Below are positions 62,703-64,000 of a stretch of 64,000 nucleotides of DNA, piece after piece. Location of the stretch: NCBI GenBank assembly GCA_902792535.1, contig CADAZU010000011.1:35706-99705 (forward strand), read 5' to 3'. The stretch comes from an uncultured Bacteroidales bacterium (GTDB lineage Bacteria; Bacteroidota; Bacteroidia; Bacteroidales; Paludibacteraceae). Numbering within the stretch: the stretch's first letter is position 1; every line of letters starts with the position of its first letter. Below the pieces are notes generated by a model. It did no database searches and was not told where the DNA came from. It saw only the letters and a list, made by a program, of their open reading frames with translations. The position numbers and the translations under genes were made by a program.

Positions 62703-64000
62703 ATGAAACCTCGTTTCATTTACACCCTTGCGGTCATAGTGGCTGCAATAGGCATGTCCTCCTGCGAAGGCGGAGGAGGTGGCAAAGTCCGCAATATTGA
62801 GTTCAAACGAATGCATTTAGATGGAGTGACCGCTTTGGCTCTTGCTTCCGATGGTTCCGACGAGCAGAAAGCCCCACGGCGTGCGCATACCGCAGAAGGA
62901 GACGGAGAAATAACCTACGAAACCCATCAACCTGTTTATTCCGTTTCCGAGGATGGCACACTCGTGGAAATAACCTATACCATCGAAGCAAGAGGAAATG
63001 GTGAAGTGGTCGATATGGTCAAAGCCAAAATGCGCCTCGTAATGGAGAATATCTTCACCATCGGTGATGAATGGCTGTGGCTCTATAATTGCTACTACGA
63101 TTTCCCCGATCTGGACGAACTCAAAGAGCCGTACTACTCCATGATCAAAGAGATAGTGGATAATTTCTATGGTAATTTCCTCGTGCGTAAACGCGATGGA
63201 GCACTCTTCTATTGGGACGGCAGAGACGGTCGGCCGCTTTATACGAACCAAGGTGTTCCGTTCTACCAGCAAAGCGACCTTAATTCCGTAGTGGAGTGTA
63301 TCAAAGGAGAGATTTATTCCAACTGTTGGCAACAATCACATTTAGCAGCCCCGGGGCTCTACCGTCTAAAGGACCAAGGCGACCAATTAGCGGTAACAAG
63401 GATGCATAACGAAACACTCTTTTCCACCTCTATCACGCCGGACGACCGCGGAATTATCGGTCTGGACATATTCTATGAAGGCACCAACGGTTCTTCGCCG
63501 GGTATCTTGTTCGTCAACAACCTGAATATCACTTCCATAGAGGTGCGCGAGAATAATCCGGTTCTGCCTTCGGGGCAAAATCTGAACTGGGCTTTCGTTT
63601 CCGTTAATAATACCCTTTATGCCGTTACTGATTTTAATAGCGAAGAGGGATGGTTTACGTATTTCTATACGGTGGATATAGACGAAGCACAATCAAGAGT
63701 CTTTGCCGGTGAGTTAGTGGCTAAATCGCAAGACAAACCGGATTTATCTACATTTGGTGTTTGCCGTGTGAGCCACAAAGAGACCTTCTCCTGGCTCAAC
63801 AACGGATACAAACATACCTTTGATCCGCAGGCTAAGAAAGTGACTTCTACCGCTCTCCCGGAGCACTATCCAAGTGACTATTACGAGTATTACAGCGATG
63901 TGGCATATGTCATGGGCGACGGCGAAAGAGCTTTCTATATCTGCGACATGGCGGCCGACCGCGCAGAAGAAGTGACAATCGACTGGAGCGAGTTCGATGC
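62703..64000 (+). CDS. Lipoprotein of unknown function (tandem paralogue 2), cut by window end
   Basis: The frame is open from ATG 62703 to the right edge, 432 codons, no stop seen. Signal MKPRFIYTLAVIVAAIGMSSC with Cys 21, then EGGGGGKVRNIEFKRMHLDG and VTALALASDGSD, YSVSEDGTLVEITYTIEA, FTIGDEWLWLYNCYYDFPD, NNTLYAVTDF and ALPEHYPSDYYEYYSDVAYV. These match the preceding gene block for block. The gap between the genes is 35 bases of CTGAAAGGTGAAAAATTG words, so they are probably co-transcribed after an old duplication. Function unknown. Confidence 0.75.
   Translation, partial: MKPRFIYTLAVIVAAIGMSSCEGGGGGKVRNIEFKRMHLDGVTALALASDGSDEQKAPRRAHTAEGDGEITYETHQPVYSVSEDGTLVEITYTIEARGNGEVVDMVKAKMRLVMENIFTIGDEWLWLYNCYYDFPDLDELKEPYYSMIKEIVDNFYGNFLVRKRDGALFYWDGRDGRPLYTNQGVPFYQQSDLNSVVECIKGEIYSNCWQQSHLAAPGLYRLKDQGDQLAVTRMHNETLFSTSITPDDRGIIGLDIFYEGTNGSSPGILFVNNLNITSIEVRENNPVLPSGQNLNWAFVSVNNTLYAVTDFNSEEGWFTYFYTVDIDEAQSRVFAGELVAKSQDKPDLSTFGVCRVSHKETFSWLNNGYKHTFDPQAKKVTSTALPEHYPSDYYEYYSDVAYVMGDGERAFYICDMAADRAEEVTIDWSEFD

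Overview
The window is chromosomal DNA of a member of the Bacteroidota, most likely an uncultured gut- or rumen-type Bacteroidales. Three things point there. Promoters follow the phylum pattern of TTG or TTTG, about 20 bases, then TAnnTTTG. Surface proteins carry C-terminal tails of the type-IX-secretion kind, and there are SusC-like barrels and lipoproteins. Family content is also typical: ExbB/ExbD/TonB, DUF3078, DUF4296, and a zapB-like/zapA/rny cluster. No tRNA, rRNA, transposase, phage or CRISPR locus was seen.

Layout. 1-5.5 kb: edge of a repeated unknown gene, a MORN-DUF1963 protein, pdxJ, an exbB-exbD-tonB operon, a DJ-1 protein and a TerB-like protein. 5.5-11.4 kb (minus strand): the preQ1 pathway queF-queC-queD-queE behind a large Ig-like surface protein. 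11.7-15.1 kb: DUF3078 outer-membrane protein, zapB-like, zapA, rny. 15.2-22.6 kb: tRNA methyltransferase, CcdA/ArsG-like membrane protein, NtrY-like kinase, AraC regulator, TonB-type receptor, Nudix hydrolase. 23-26.7 kb: gdhA-kbl-tdh. 26.8-32.7 kb: M16 protease, era, nucleotidyltransferase-like protein, holA. 32.7-35 kb (minus): metK-lspA-DUF4296. 36.4-41.5 kb: raiA, a lipoprotein and two pectinesterases. 41.6-48.8 kb: AspT-like transporter, MATE pump, RND adaptor and pump. 48.8-53.8 kb: phosphopantetheinyl transferase, dnaX, YgiQ, M23 peptidase. 53.9-59.5 kb: Crp/Fnr regulator divergent from gcvP, then two YitT paralogues. 60.3-64 kb: an unknown small protein and two tandem paralogous lipoproteins, the second cut by the window edge.

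Metabolic reading. tdh and kbl turn threonine into glycine and acetyl-CoA, gcvP decarboxylates glycine, and gdhA links glutamate to 2-oxoglutarate. The pectinesterases and the Ig-like protein suggest plant-polysaccharide use and adhesion.

The most unusual content is repetitive DNA. Spacers between genes are built from short degenerate words that also occur in frame inside proteins (MATE, TrmN-like, TonB receptor, DUF4296 signal peptide). A G-rich palindrome of about 35 bp sits in frame in both YitT paralogues. An 82-bp tandem repeat shows compensatory changes in a hairpin stem, and related hairpins recur 23 kb away. Two 11-bp arrays of related sequence, a 61-bp tandem repeat and a multi-branched inverted repeat lie in non-coding stretches.
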